From contig NZ_CM001442.1 of NCBI RefSeq assembly GCF_000244915.1, positions 4,898,001 through 4,962,000 of the forward strand: DNA of 64,000 nt. Reading direction: 5' to 3'. Position 1 is the stretch's first letter, and each line of letters starts with the position of its first letter. This document shows, one piece after another, positions 29,298 to 38,049 of the stretch. A model generated the notes under the pieces. That model had not been told where the DNA came from. It worked only from the letters and a program-made list of their open reading frames with translations, and did not search any database. This DNA is from Bradyrhizobium sp. WSM471. GTDB taxonomy: Bacteria; Pseudomonadota; Alphaproteobacteria; Rhizobiales; Xanthobacteraceae. The position numbers and the translations under genes are program-made.

Positions 29298-31652
29298 GTG
29301 AAACGCAAGAATGACCGTGGCTTTCCCGACCGGGCAGCCATCGTCGCCTTCATCAAGGCAAATCCCGGAAAGGTCGGAACCCGCGAAATTGCGCGCGAGT
29401 TCGGCCTGAAGAACGCCGACCGCATCGAGCTCAAGCGCATGCTGCGCGAGCTCGCCGACGACGGGCTCGTCAAGAAAAAGCGCCATACGATTTCAGAGCC
29501 GGACAGCCTGCCGCCGACGCTGGTCGCCGACATCACCGGCCGCGACGCCGACGGCGAGCTGGTCGCCTCCCCGACCGAATGGGACGAGGTCGAAAGCGGC
29601 GAACCGCCAAAGATCCTCATCACGATGCCGCGCCGGCCCAAGCCCGGCACCGCGGCCGGCGTTGGCGATCGCGCGCTGCTGCGCGTTGAGCGCTCGGATG
29701 AAACCGAAGGCCCGGCCTATCGCGGCCACATCATCAAGGTCTTCGACAAGACCAAGAGCCGCATCCTCGGCGTCTTCCGCAGCCTGCCCGAAGGCGGCGG
29801 GCGGATCATCCCCGTCGACAAGAAGTCCGCCGACCGCGAGCTGAACATCGCCCCGACCGAGACGCACGGCGCGCAGGACGGCGATCTCGTCAGCGTCGAC
29901 ATCATCCGCTCGCGCGGCTTTGGGCTGGCGTCAGGCCGCGTCAAGGAGAAGCTCGGCTCGGTCAAGTCGGAGAAGGCGATCAGCCTGATCGCGATCTACG
30001 CGCACGACATCCCGCTGCAATTCCGCCCCGCGGCGGAGCGCGAGGCCGAAGCGGCGGAGCCGGCCAATTTGAAGGGGCGCGAGGACTGGCGCGACGTCCC
30101 GCTGGTCACCATCGATCCGCCGGATGCCAAGGATCACGACGACGCGGTGCACGCGCAGCCGGATCCCGATCCCAACAACAAGGGCGGCTTCATCGTCGAT
30201 GTCGCCATCGCCGACGTGAGCTTCTACGTGCGGCCCGGCACCGCGCTCGACCGCGACGCGCTCGACCGCGGCAACTCGGTCTATTTCCCCGACCGCGTCG
30301 TGCCGATGCTGCCCGAGCGCATCTCCAACAATCTGTGCTCGCTGGTGCCGGGCGAGCCGCGCGGCGCGCTCGCGGTGCGGATGATCATCGCCCCGGACGG
30401 GCGGAAACGATCGCACAGCTTCCATCGCATCCTGATGCGCTCTGCAGCCAAGCTGAGCTATGCCCAGGCGCAGGCCGCAATCGACGGAAGGCCGGACGAC
30501 ACCACCGGCCCCCTGCTCGATCCGATCCTGAGGCCGCTCTATGCCGCCTATGCCTGCGTCAAGCGCGCGCGAGACGAGCGCGATCCGCTCAATCTCGATC
30601 TGCCCGAGCGCAAGATCCTGCTGAAGAGTGACGGCACGGTCGACCGCGTCGTCGTGCCCGACAGGCTCGACGCGCACAAGCTGATCGAGGAGTTCATGAT
30701 CCTCGCCAATGTCGCGGCAGCCGAGATGCTTGAGAAGAAATCGCTGCCGCTGATCTACCGCGTGCATGACGAGCCGACCCTGGAAAAGGTCCACGCGCTC
30801 GCGGAATTCCTGGCGACGCTGGACGTTCCGTTCGCAAAGGGCGGCGCGTTGCGCCCCGCTCTGTTCAACCGCGTGCTGGCGCAGCTCGAAGGTCACGACC
30901 ACTTTCCGCTGGTGAGCGAGGTCGTGCTGCGCGCCCAGGCGCAGGCCGAATACTCCTCGGAGAATTACGGTCATTTCGGCCTGAATTTGCGCCGCTATGC
31001 GCATTTCACCTCGCCGATCCGCCGCTATGCCGACCTTGTCGTGCACCGTGCGCTGGTTCGCGCGCTCGGCCTCGGCGAAGGCGCGCTGCCCGACACCGAG
31101 ACGCCGGAAACGTTGAGCGAAGTCGCAGCCCACATCTCGGTGACCGAGCGGCGCGCGATGAAAGCGGAGCGCGAGACCGTCGACCGCCTGATCGCCCATC
31201 ACCTCGCCGACCGCATCGGGTCGAGCTTCCAGGGCCGTGTCTCCGGCGTCACGCGCGCCGGCCTGTTCGTCAAGCTGGCTGAGACCGGCGCCGACGGCCT
31301 GATCCCGATCCGATCCCTCGGCACGGAATATTTCAATTACGACGAAGGCCGCCACGCCCTGGTCGGCACACGCAGCGGCACCATGCATCAGCTCGGTGAC
31401 GTCGTCGACGTCCGCCTGATCGAAGCGGCTCCCATCGCAGGCGCGTTGCGCTTCGAGCTGCTGTCCTCGACCGGTGAGACCGCGCCCCGCGGTCGCAGGT
31501 CCTCCGGTCCGCAGCGCCGCCCCTCGTTCAAGGCGCATCCCGGGCGCAGCCCCGACAAAAAGCGCAAGCCGGACAGGCCGAAAAAGCCCGGGAAGGGCAA
31601 AAAAGCCAAGGGAAAAAGCAAGGGCAAGGGCCAGAAGGGCAAGGCATGGTGA
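29298..31652 (+). CDS. rnr: ribonuclease R
   Basis: RNase R is a processive 3'-5' exoribonuclease that degrades structured RNA. The 784-residue product has an N-terminal winged helix (AFIKANPGKVGTREIAREFG) and a cold-shock-like domain. The RNB catalytic core has the metal-binding aspartates in DPPDAKDHDDAVHA, plus RISNNLCSLVPGEPRGAL and YAHFTSPIRRYADLVVHR. It ends with an S1 domain (FQGRVSGVTRAGLFVKLAE) and a lysine-rich tail. The GTG start follows AGAGG just after topA, so the two are probably co-transcribed. The end overlaps the DUF983 gene. Confidence 0.97.
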   Translation: MKRKNDRGFPDRAAIVAFIKANPGKVGTREIAREFGLKNADRIELKRMLRELADDGLVKKKRHTISEPDSLPPTLVADITGRDADGELVASPTEWDEVESGEPPKILITMPRRPKPGTAAGVGDRALLRVERSDETEGPAYRGHIIKVFDKTKSRILGVFRSLPEGGGRIIPVDKKSADRELNIAPTETHGAQDGDLVSVDIIRSRGFGLASGRVKEKLGSVKSEKAISLIAIYAHDIPLQFRPAAEREAEAAEPANLKGREDWRDVPLVTIDPPDAKDHDDAVHAQPDPDPNNKGGFIVDVAIADVSFYVRPGTALDRDALDRGNSVYFPDRVVPMLPERISNNLCSLVPGEPRGALAVRMIIAPDGRKRSHSFHRILMRSAAKLSYAQAQAAIDGRPDDTTGPLLDPILRPLYAAYACVKRARDERDPLNLDLPERKILLKSDGTVDRVVVPDRLDAHKLIEEFMILANVAAAEMLEKKSLPLIYRVHDEPTLEKVHALAEFLATLDVPFAKGGALRPALFNRVLAQLEGHDHFPLVSEVVLRAQAQAEYSSENYGHFGLNLRRYAHFTSPIRRYADLVVHRALVRALGLGEGALPDTETPETLSEVAAHISVTERRAMKAERETVDRLIAHHLADRIGSSFQGRVSGVTRAGLFVKLAETGADGLIPIRSLGTEYFNYDEGRHALVGTRSGTMHQLGDVVDVRLIEAAPIAGALRFELLSSTGETAPRGRRSSGPQRRPSFKAHPGRSPDKKRKPDRPKKPGKGKKAKGKSKGKGQKGKAW

Positions 31653-32080
31653 GCACGGCGCCGAAGATCTGGACCCGCGAGACCGGCCTCGTCGAGAAGC
31701 GCGACGTCTTTGCTGCGATGAGGCGCGGCTTTCGCGGCCGCTGCCCGCGCTGCGGCAAGGGAAAGCTGTTCCGCGCCTTTCTCAAGACCGCGGACAATTG
31801 CTCGGTCTGCGGCCTCGATGTCACGCCGCACCGCGCCGACGATTTGCCCGCATATCTCGTCATCGTCATCGTCGGCCACATCGTGGTGCCCACCGTCCTC
31901 TGGATCGAGACCAATTACTCCACGCCGGTCTGGATCAGCTTCGCGGCCTATCTGCCCTTCACCTTCGCCGCCTCGCTGGCACTGCTGCAGCCGGTGAAGG
32001 GAGCCGTGGTCGGATTGCAATGGGCTCTGCGCATGCATGGGTTTGACGACAACCCGACGGATGGTATTCCGCCGGTGTAA
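31646..32080 (+). CDS. DUF983 family membrane protein with zinc ribbon
   Basis: The product has 144 residues. An N-terminal zinc-ribbon-like part with CPRCGKGKLF and CSVCGLDVTPHRADD is followed by two transmembrane segments (LVIVIVGHIVVPTVLWIET and ISFAAYLPFTFAASLALLQP). This is the DUF983 layout, a family near cytochrome oxidase genes in some bacteria but without assigned function. The start codon ATG lies inside the last codons of rnr (7-nt overlap), indicating translational coupling with the topA-rnr operon. Confidence 0.9.
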   Translation: MVSTAPKIWTRETGLVEKRDVFAAMRRGFRGRCPRCGKGKLFRAFLKTADNCSVCGLDVTPHRADDLPAYLVIVIVGHIVVPTVLWIETNYSTPVWISFAAYLPFTFAASLALLQPVKGAVVGLQWALRMHGFDDNPTDGIPPV

Positions 32081-32113
32081 GCAAAGTAAGCAAGAAGTGG
32101 TTTGGGTGAGGAC

Positions 32114-32863
32114 ATGACGGATACGTCGCAGACAGCCGACAAGGCCAAGATCCACGAGGGCAAGGAAGCCGATCACCATCCCTATTTCCGCCCGAAAGAT
32201 GCCGCGACACTGATCCTGGTCGATCGCAGCGGAGCCATTCCAAAAGTGCTGGTCGGCAAGCGCCACGACAACGTGGTGTTCATGCCCGGAAAGTTCGTCT
32301 TCCCCGGCGGCCGCGTCGACAAGGACGATTATCGCGTGCCGTGCGCGGCGCCCGTCACCGCCGAGCTTGAAGCCAATCTCGCCAAGGGCAGTCCGAAGAC
32401 GCCCGCCTCGCGCGCGAAGTCGCTGGCGATTGCCGCGATCCGCGAGGCCTGCGAGGAGACCGGTCTCTGCCTCGGGCGCAAAGCCGAGGTGAAGGCCAAG
32501 CTCGAAGGCGCCTGGAGGCCGTTCGCGGATGCGGGCCTGCTGCCCGACCCGTCCAGCCTGTTCCTGATCGCGCGCGCGATCACCCCGCCCGGTCGCGTCA
32601 AGCGCTTCGACACGCGCTTCTTCACGGCGGACGCCTCCGCGATCGCCCATCGCGTCGACGGCGTCATCCATGCCGATGCCGAGCTGGTCGAGCTGGTCTG
32701 GGTCGAGCTCGGCTCAAAGCCGCTCGCCGATCTGCATCCGATGACGCGCAACGTGCTCAACGAACTCGACGCGCGCCTCGCCACCGGCCCGCTCCGCCAC
32801 GATGCGCCGGTGCCGTTCTTCCATTTCTACGGCGGCAAGATGCAGAAGGATATTTTGAGCTGA
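32114..32863 (+). CDS. Nudix hydrolase
   Basis: The product has 249 residues. The Nudix box is present but has a long insertion: GKFVFPGGRVDKDDY near residue 60 is separated by about 40 residues from the metal-binding AIREACEETGLCLG. Such hydrolases cleave nucleoside diphosphate derivatives or acyl-CoA; the insertion and the later DTRFFTADASAIAHRVDGVI resemble the NUDT19/CoA-type subgroup. GAGG precedes the ATG at 32114 closely. It follows the DUF983 gene by 33 nt and may be the last member of the topA-rnr transcription unit. Confidence 0.88.
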   Translation: MTDTSQTADKAKIHEGKEADHHPYFRPKDAATLILVDRSGAIPKVLVGKRHDNVVFMPGKFVFPGGRVDKDDYRVPCAAPVTAELEANLAKGSPKTPASRAKSLAIAAIREACEETGLCLGRKAEVKAKLEGAWRPFADAGLLPDPSSLFLIARAITPPGRVKRFDTRFFTADASAIAHRVDGVIHADAELVELVWVELGSKPLADLHPMTRNVLNELDARLATGPLRHDAPVPFFHFYGGKMQKDILS

Positions 32864-32891
32864 CTGGCCGCGCGGGCCCACGTCTCTCCTC

Positions 32892-32996
32892 CGTCATTCA
32901 GGGGCGCGCGAAGCGCGAGCCCGGAATCCATTCATCACCGTCCTTGCTGCTCGATGGATTCCGGGTTCGCCGCTACGCGGCCCCCCGGAATGACGG
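32892..32996. repeat. palindromic intergenic repeat (CGTCATTCCGGG type)
   Basis: The 105-nt element has outer arms CGTCATTC and GAATGACG, and inner arms CCCGGAATCCAT and ATGGATTCCGGG. It lies between the Nudix and LLM-oxidoreductase genes. It may also act as a transcript end for the Nudix gene. Confidence 0.75.
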
Positions 32997-33109
32997 GAAT
33001 GTGCTGAGCGGCCACTCAAAAACAAAATAATCTTCCCGCCTTCCCCGATGGCGGAGTTCCGCGGCATGCCTATGTCTTCCGGAACGACACCAAGAACGGA
33101 CACCGGGCG

Positions 33110-34435
33110 ATGGCACAACGGCAACTCAAGCTTGGCGCGTTCATGCGCCCGATCAGCATCCACACCGGCGCCTGGCGCTATCCCGGGGCCTGGCCGGACG
33201 CCAATTTCAACTTCGGCCACATCAAGACGCTGATCCAGAAGCTCGAGGCCGGCAAGTTCGACGCCTTCTTCATGGCCGATCACCTCGCCGTGCTGAACAT
33301 GCCGGTCAATGCGCTCAAGCGCAGCCACACGGTCACCTCGTTCGAGCCGTTCACGCTGCTGTCGGCGCTGTCGGCCGTGACCGAGCGGATTGGCCTGGTC
33401 GCGACGGGCTCGACCACGTTCGACGAGCCCTATCACGTCGCGCGGCGCTTCGCCTCGCTCGACCATCTCAGCGGCGGACGTGCGGGCTGGAACATCGTCA
33501 CCACCTCGAACCCGGATGCGGCCCTGAATTTCGGCCTCGACGACCACATGGAGCACGGCGAGCGCTACAAGCGCGCCCGCGAGTTCTACGACGTCGTCAC
33601 GGGCCTGTGGGATTCCTTTGCCGACGACGCCTTCGTGCGCGATGTCGAAAGCGGCGTGTTCGTCGATCCCGCGAAGATGCATGTGCTCGACCATCACGGC
33701 AAATATCTGAAAGTGCGCGGCCCCCTCAACATCGCCCGCCCGGTCCAGGGCTGGCCGGTGATCGTGCAGGCCGGCGCCTCCGAGGACGGCAGGCAGCTCG
33801 CGGCAGAGACCGCGGAAGCCGTCTTCACCGGCGGCGGCAGCCTTGCCGACAGCCAGAAACTCTATGCCGACATCAAGGGCCGCATGGAGAAGGTCGGCCG
33901 CGATCCCGAACACCTCAAGATTCTCCCCGGCGCCTTCGTCGTGGTCGGCGACAGCGTCGACGAGGCCAGGGAGAAGCGTGCGCTGCTCGACAGCCGCGTG
34001 CATTACGACAGCGCCATCGCCTCGCTCTCGGTCATCCTCGGCACGGATGCCTCCGGCTTCGATCCGGATGGACCGCTTCCCGAAATCCCCGAAACCAACG
34101 CCAGCAAGAGCGGCCGCCAACGGATGGTCGACCTCGCCGCGCGCGACAAGCTCACGGTGCGCCAGCTCGCCCAGCGCGTCGGCGGCTATGGCGGGCTATC
34201 CTTCGTCGGCACGGCCAAAACCATCGCCGACCAGATGGAGGAATGGCTGGTCGGGCGCGGCTCCGACGGCTTCAACATCATGTTCCCGTTCCTGCCCGCC
34301 GGCCTCGACGATTTCGTCGACAAGGTGGTCCCGGAGCTGCAGCGCCGCGGGATTTTCCGGAAAGAGTACGAAGGGCCCACTTTGAGGGAGAATCTCGGCC
34401 TGCCGCGGCCTAAAAACCGGTTCTTCGAGGCCTGA
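33110..34435 (+). CDS. LLM class flavin-dependent oxidoreductase (NtaA/SnaA/DszA type)
   Basis: The 441-residue product belongs to the bacterial-luciferase-like monooxygenases that use reduced FMN, such as nitrilotriacetate or dibenzothiophene sulfone monooxygenase. Typical segments are QLKLGAFMRPISIHTGAWRY, FDAFFMADHLAVLN, SGGRAGWNIVTTSNPDAALN and GWPVIVQAGASEDGRQLAAE. A flavin reductase partner is needed but none is adjacent, so one would be supplied from elsewhere. The substrate cannot be read; desulfonation or degradation of an aromatic or chelator compound is the family range. Confidence 0.9.
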   Translation: MAQRQLKLGAFMRPISIHTGAWRYPGAWPDANFNFGHIKTLIQKLEAGKFDAFFMADHLAVLNMPVNALKRSHTVTSFEPFTLLSALSAVTERIGLVATGSTTFDEPYHVARRFASLDHLSGGRAGWNIVTTSNPDAALNFGLDDHMEHGERYKRAREFYDVVTGLWDSFADDAFVRDVESGVFVDPAKMHVLDHHGKYLKVRGPLNIARPVQGWPVIVQAGASEDGRQLAAETAEAVFTGGGSLADSQKLYADIKGRMEKVGRDPEHLKILPGAFVVVGDSVDEAREKRALLDSRVHYDSAIASLSVILGTDASGFDPDGPLPEIPETNASKSGRQRMVDLAARDKLTVRQLAQRVGGYGGLSFVGTAKTIADQMEEWLVGRGSDGFNIMFPFLPAGLDDFVDKVVPELQRRGIFRKEYEGPTLRENLGLPRPKNRFFEA

Positions 34436-34559
34436 TCGGGCCGATTTGGGTGCTTTTCGAGCCCTAAAATCTTGACATCAGGCCGTTTCTGGCTAGGTTG
34501 CCGGCCAACGCGGGCCATTTGGCCGGCTCCAGATTCCCTTCATTCCTGAGGTTCTGAAC

Positions 34560-34727
34560 ATGGCCAAAGCGGTCACCATCAAGGTCAAGCTCGTGTCCTC
34601 GGCCGACACCGGCTTCTACTACGTCGCCAAGAAGAATTCGCGCACCATGACCGACAAGCTGGTCAAGAAGAAGTACGATCCCGTCGCGCGCAAGCACGTC
34701 GAATTCCGCGAAGCCAAGATCAAGTAA
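34560..34727 (+). CDS. rpmG: 50S ribosomal protein L33
   Basis: The gene is only 55 codons long. The product [20 protein letters not shown], then [20 protein letters not shown], ending [10 protein letters not shown], is a typical alphaproteobacterial L33 without the zinc-binding cysteines (C-minus form), a component of the large ribosomal subunit near the E site. TGAGG lies nine nucleotides before the ATG. A strong intrinsic terminator follows, so it is a monocistronic unit. Confidence 0.97.
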   Translation: MAKAVTIKVKLVSSADTGFYYVAKKNSRTMTDKLVKKKYDPVARKHVEFREAKIK

Positions 34728-34755
34728 GAAGATCGCGGAACGTAGAAGACTTTTG

Positions 34756-34779
34756 CGGGGCCCTTTCGGGCCCCGTTTC
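34756..34779 (+). terminator. intrinsic terminator of rpmG
   Basis: CGGGGCCC and GGGCCCCG form a perfect 8-bp GC stem with a TTTC loop, followed by TTTCATT. It lies 29 nt after the rpmG stop, the classic arrangement of a rho-independent terminator. Confidence 0.88.
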
Positions 34780-34791
34780 ATTATGCGCCCC

Positions 34792-34920
34792 ATCCTCTCG
34801 TGTCCCGGACGCGCTGCAGGGCCCTTGCGCGGCTGCGCAGAACCGAACCCAGAAGCTACATAGCGCAATACGGAGACGTGGTCCCGGCTTTGCGGCACAT
34901 CTTCGAGCGGACGTGCGTTG
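34792..34920. repeat. probable intergenic repeat and gene-free stretch before the fixK-like gene
   Basis: About 450 nt between rpmG and the fixK-like gene hold no supported gene. The part from 34792 resembles another dispersed repeat with TGTCCCGGACGCGCTGCAG at the left and GGTCCCGGCTTTGCGGCAC further right. The antisense open frame over rpmG (34464-34955) is a shadow. The rest (34921-35228) is taken to be the regulatory region of the downstream gene. Confidence 0.35.
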
Positions 34921-35000
34921 GCCGCGAACTCAAAAATCTGAACCACCACAGGCATCTTGGTTTACGCCTCCGCCCGTGATCATTGCGGCAAGGGCTTAAC

Positions 35001-35014
35001 TCGATTCAGATCAA
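35001..35014 (+). promoter_or_regulatory. candidate FNR/FixK-type box
   Basis: TCGATTCAGATCAA matches the FNR/FixK consensus TTGAT-N4-ATCAA at nine of ten positions. It lies about 215 nt upstream of a fixK-like gene. The distance is long for class II activation, so it may serve a promoter well upstream of the gene, or be a chance match. Confidence 0.4.
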
Positions 35015-35228
35015 CATGGTCTGCCGGCGGATCATTAAACCAAAACAGTGCCTAGCGAACCCAGCGACTTCCCCCAATTGAGCCGCCAGCGCACCCAAGA
35101 GCTGGCGGCCTTTGTCGCCTTGCTTCCGTACCGCTGCGCTCATCACATTGAACTTGATCTTCCTCAACCTTGCCTGCCGCTTTTTCCCATACCCTCAGTT
35201 GGGTTCCGCAAAACGCGGGGGAGGAACG

Positions 35229-35897
35229 ATGCTCGTAAGAAAGCAACAAATTGTGCCTCAACGGCCAAGCTCGAGCGAACTGAATGCGCTCGCCGGGCAC
35301 GCGGTGTTTTGCAGCGAATTCAAGTATCGACGCGGCACCGAGATCTTCGGAGAAGCGGAGCCGATCCAATATCTTTACCAGGTCAAGAGCGGAGCGGTTC
35401 GGAGCTATAAATTGTTGGCTGACGGTCGGCGACAGATCATGGCCTTTCATCTACCCGGTGATATCTTCGGCGTCGAGAACGGTTCAGCTCACCGATTTAC
35501 CGCTGAGGCGATTGTCGAAACGATTGTCCGGCTGACCGATCGCCAGAATGTCGTCGAACAGAAGTGTGGCAGTGCGACCGCGACGAACAATGTGCTCAGG
35601 CTCGTCACGGGCAGCCTTCAACATGCCGAAACTCACATGCTGTTACTCGGGAGGAAAACGGCAATCGAGAAAGTCGCGGCTTTCTTGATCGAAATGGACG
35701 TCCGCTTGACTGCGGCCGGAGTGATGAGCCTTCCCATGAACCGTCGCGATATCGCGGACTATCTGGGGCTGACGCTGGAAACGGTGTCACGTGCCCTGTC
35801 ACAACTCAGGGACCGTGACATTCTCAGCTTCATCGGGCAGTCCCAGCGACAAATCATATTGCGAGATCGAGCAAAATTGACCGAGTTCGATCAATGA
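35229..35897 (+). CDS. Crp/Fnr family regulator, FixK-like
   Basis: The product has 222 residues: a cyclic-nucleotide-binding-like beta barrel (KYRRGTEIFGEAEPIQYLYQ, VKSGAVRSYKLLADGRRQIM, FHLPGDIFGVE) and a C-terminal helix-turn-helix (MNRRDIADYLGLTLETVSRA). The pattern is that of rhizobial FixK proteins, which control microaerobic genes. The cluster of N-terminal cysteines that binds the Fe-S centre in Fnr is missing, as expected for FixK. GGAGGAACG before the ATG at 35229 fixes this start over the longer frame from 35112. A FixK/FNR-like box lies upstream. Confidence 0.92.
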   Translation: MLVRKQQIVPQRPSSSELNALAGHAVFCSEFKYRRGTEIFGEAEPIQYLYQVKSGAVRSYKLLADGRRQIMAFHLPGDIFGVENGSAHRFTAEAIVETIVRLTDRQNVVEQKCGSATATNNVLRLVTGSLQHAETHMLLLGRKTAIEKVAAFLIEMDVRLTAAGVMSLPMNRRDIADYLGLTLETVSRALSQLRDRDILSFIGQSQRQIILRDRAKLTEFDQ

Positions 35898-35961
35898 GCG
35901 GAATTGATGCATTTGGTCTCCCTGGGGTCTCACGCGACTGACCATTGCGGGGCCGCTGCGA

Positions 35962-37845
35962 TCAATTAGCTGAAATGCATCGCTTCTGGCGACGAACGCC
36001 GTGAGCGACAGATCCTCCGATCAGCTCCAGCACCTGTCCGCGACCGCAAGCGCTGCTTTGGACGATCATTCGCGCACCGGTTGGAATTGACCCGTCCGGC
36101 GGCTCTCCGGGGAGTTTGCGACCGGACGAAAAATCGACGGACGGAATCGATCGTTGCGGTTTCGCATTCGTGCCTGCGGCGTCCGCCGGCGAAGATCGGG
36201 CTGTCGCCCCGCTCTTGGGCCGCGTGCAACTTCCATCCTCCTGGAGCTCAAGGCCGCTCTTGCAGACAATCTTCGTACAAGCATCCCCCTCTGCTCTGAA
36301 ACCTTGATCGCAAACCAGCGGACAAACCCGGCCTGACTTCGCCTTGATGGCATCCAGCGCATCGAAGCTCGCGAGCTTGGTGTCTAGTTTGGTCCCCGCA
36401 TGCTTGTTGAACAGCGTCAGGGAGCGCTGTGACGAAGCGTTCCAGTCGCCATCCGCCGAGGCTGCCAGACAACCGACGCGGCGGAGTTCTGACTGCACCA
36501 GTCTTGTCACTTCCTGCGGTGACATCGCTGGCACGATCGAAGAAGGTGTTACAGCTGCGATCTTCTCCTCCGCGGCGGTAGAGCCTTGTTTCTCGGCCGC
36601 CTGCTTCCCGACCAGTTCGGCAACGGCCTTGTCGCTCGCGAGCTTGTCGGCGAGGGCCTTCTCGGCCCTGAGCTTGTCGGCGAGCGCCGTCGCAGCTGCC
36701 GCCTCGGCCTCCTTCCTCCGCTGCTCGGCTGCGGCCGCCTTGGCTTCCTCGACTTGCTTGGCCTTCTCGGCGGCGAGCCGGGCATCCTCGGCCGCCTTGG
36801 CGGCGGCTGCCGCCTTGTCCTGCTCGCCCTTCTTGGCTCGGTCGACGATGAGCCGGGCCTTCTCTTCTTCGGCTTGCCGAGCCTTCTCTGCGGCCGCAGC
36901 ACGCGCATCCTCGGCAGCAATCCGATTCAGCTGGGCCTTGGCCAAGTCGGTGTAGAACCCGCTTGGATATCGGTTGAGAAAGGCGGCCCACACATCGCGA
37001 GTGCCGAGCTGGAGCGCCAATTCATAGTCGCGCCGGATCTCGCTGTCGGGGTTTGCCTGCGGTCCGGCAACGACCGGCTTTGCGGGGACGAGCGAGACAT
37101 CTTCGCCGCCGAGCGAGCCGTAGACATAGGGTTCCTGCTTGTAGCCGGTGTTTTTCAATACATCGTCGCGGACGAATCCGAACGCCTTGCGCAAGTCGAG
37201 GCCCGGTGTCGGCAAGCGCTCGACAAGCGCTGCAGCGAATGGGCTGTTCCTGGAATCGCCATCCGAAGCCGTTGACCCCGCCTTCGCGGCGAATGCAATC
37301 ATCGTATTCGGACTGGTCGGCTCGATCTTGGCAAGACCGCGGCCGATAGCGCGTGCAGCAACAGTCCTCTTCATGGTCTTGGCAAACGGATTGTCGCGGC
37401 AGGCATCGAGAATGATAAGCCGAAGCTGCTTCGCGGGCTCGACCGCGAACAGCGCACGATCAAGCCCCACGGTCTCGTCGAGAACGTCGCTGTCGGTCTC
37501 CAGAGTGGCATCGGTCGGGATCAGGTAATTGGTCCCGTCGAGCTCGATGCCGTGACCGGCGTAATAGATGACGGCGACCTCGGCGTCTCGCGCCCGTCCG
37601 CCGAAATCGCGCAGAGCCTTTCGCATCGCGGAGGCATTGAGATCGGCCCTGACGTCGATCCAGTCGAACCCCGCCTTCTTGAACATGCCACCGACCAGGG
37701 CGGCATCGTTCGCCGGATTGGCAAGCTTCGGCACGCTCTTGTAGGCGGAGTTTCCGATCACCAGCGCGACGCGGCGCTCGGCTTGTGCTGAGCCGCAGGA
37801 CAGTCCGATGAAAAGACACGATAAAAGCCAGCGAAACGCGCCCAT
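35962..37845 (-). CDS. secreted caspase-like (C14) protease with coiled coil and cysteine-rich tail
   Basis: The product has 627 residues with a signal peptide (1-22, ending AQA). Residues 24-260 form a caspase-like domain with His98 in YYAGHG and Cys149 in LDACRDNPF. Residues about 335-460 are an alanine/lysine/glutamate-rich coiled coil with repeated AEKAKQ and ADKL units. After that comes a peptidoglycan-binding-like stretch (QSELRRVGCLAASADGDWNA) and a cysteine-rich part (CPLVCDQGFRAEGDACTKIV). Such orthocaspases are common in Bradyrhizobium; none has a firm role. It is a single gene, divergent from the acyltransferase. This start gives the natural signal peptide; the frame runs on to 37971. 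Confidence 0.88.
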   Translation of the reverse strand: MGAFRWLLSCLFIGLSCGSAQAERRVALVIGNSAYKSVPKLANPANDAALVGGMFKKAGFDWIDVRADLNASAMRKALRDFGGRARDAEVAVIYYAGHGIELDGTNYLIPTDATLETDSDVLDETVGLDRALFAVEPAKQLRLIILDACRDNPFAKTMKRTVAARAIGRGLAKIEPTSPNTMIAFAAKAGSTASDGDSRNSPFAAALVERLPTPGLDLRKAFGFVRDDVLKNTGYKQEPYVYGSLGGEDVSLVPAKPVVAGPQANPDSEIRRDYELALQLGTRDVWAAFLNRYPSGFYTDLAKAQLNRIAAEDARAAAAEKARQAEEEKARLIVDRAKKGEQDKAAAAAKAAEDARLAAEKAKQVEEAKAAAAEQRRKEAEAAAATALADKLRAEKALADKLASDKAVAELVGKQAAEKQGSTAAEEKIAAVTPSSIVPAMSPQEVTRLVQSELRRVGCLAASADGDWNASSQRSLTLFNKHAGTKLDTKLASFDALDAIKAKSGRVCPLVCDQGFRAEGDACTKIVCKSGLELQEDGSCTRPKSGATARSSPADAAGTNAKPQRSIPSVDFSSGRKLPGEPPDGSIPTGARMIVQSSACGRGQVLELIGGSVAHGVRRQKRCISAN

Positions 37846-38049
37846 GACAGCCCCAGATAGCAGTATGCGCAGCCTAGGCGGAGCCTGCCAAAAGGCAAGT
37901 TCCGGCTCTGTGACGCCCATCACGCAAAAATCCGACCTGCGACGGCAATGGACTGGAGCGCGAGGAAGCAAGTGTGACCCATCTCAAAGAGCTTGATGGA
38001 GCAATTCAATACCTCCAGCGGGATCGTTGCATGAACCCGGTCCATTCCC

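Noticed and set aside
29931..31538. 535-codon minus-strand ORF
   Set aside because: It is antisense to rnr with no recognisable domain.
34464..34955. 163-codon minus-strand ORF over rpmG
   Set aside because: It is antisense to L33 and its terminator.
35112..35228. upstream extension of the fixK-like gene
   Set aside because: It adds 39 hydrophobic residues without sense; a strong Shine-Dalgarno sequence sits before the ATG at 35229.
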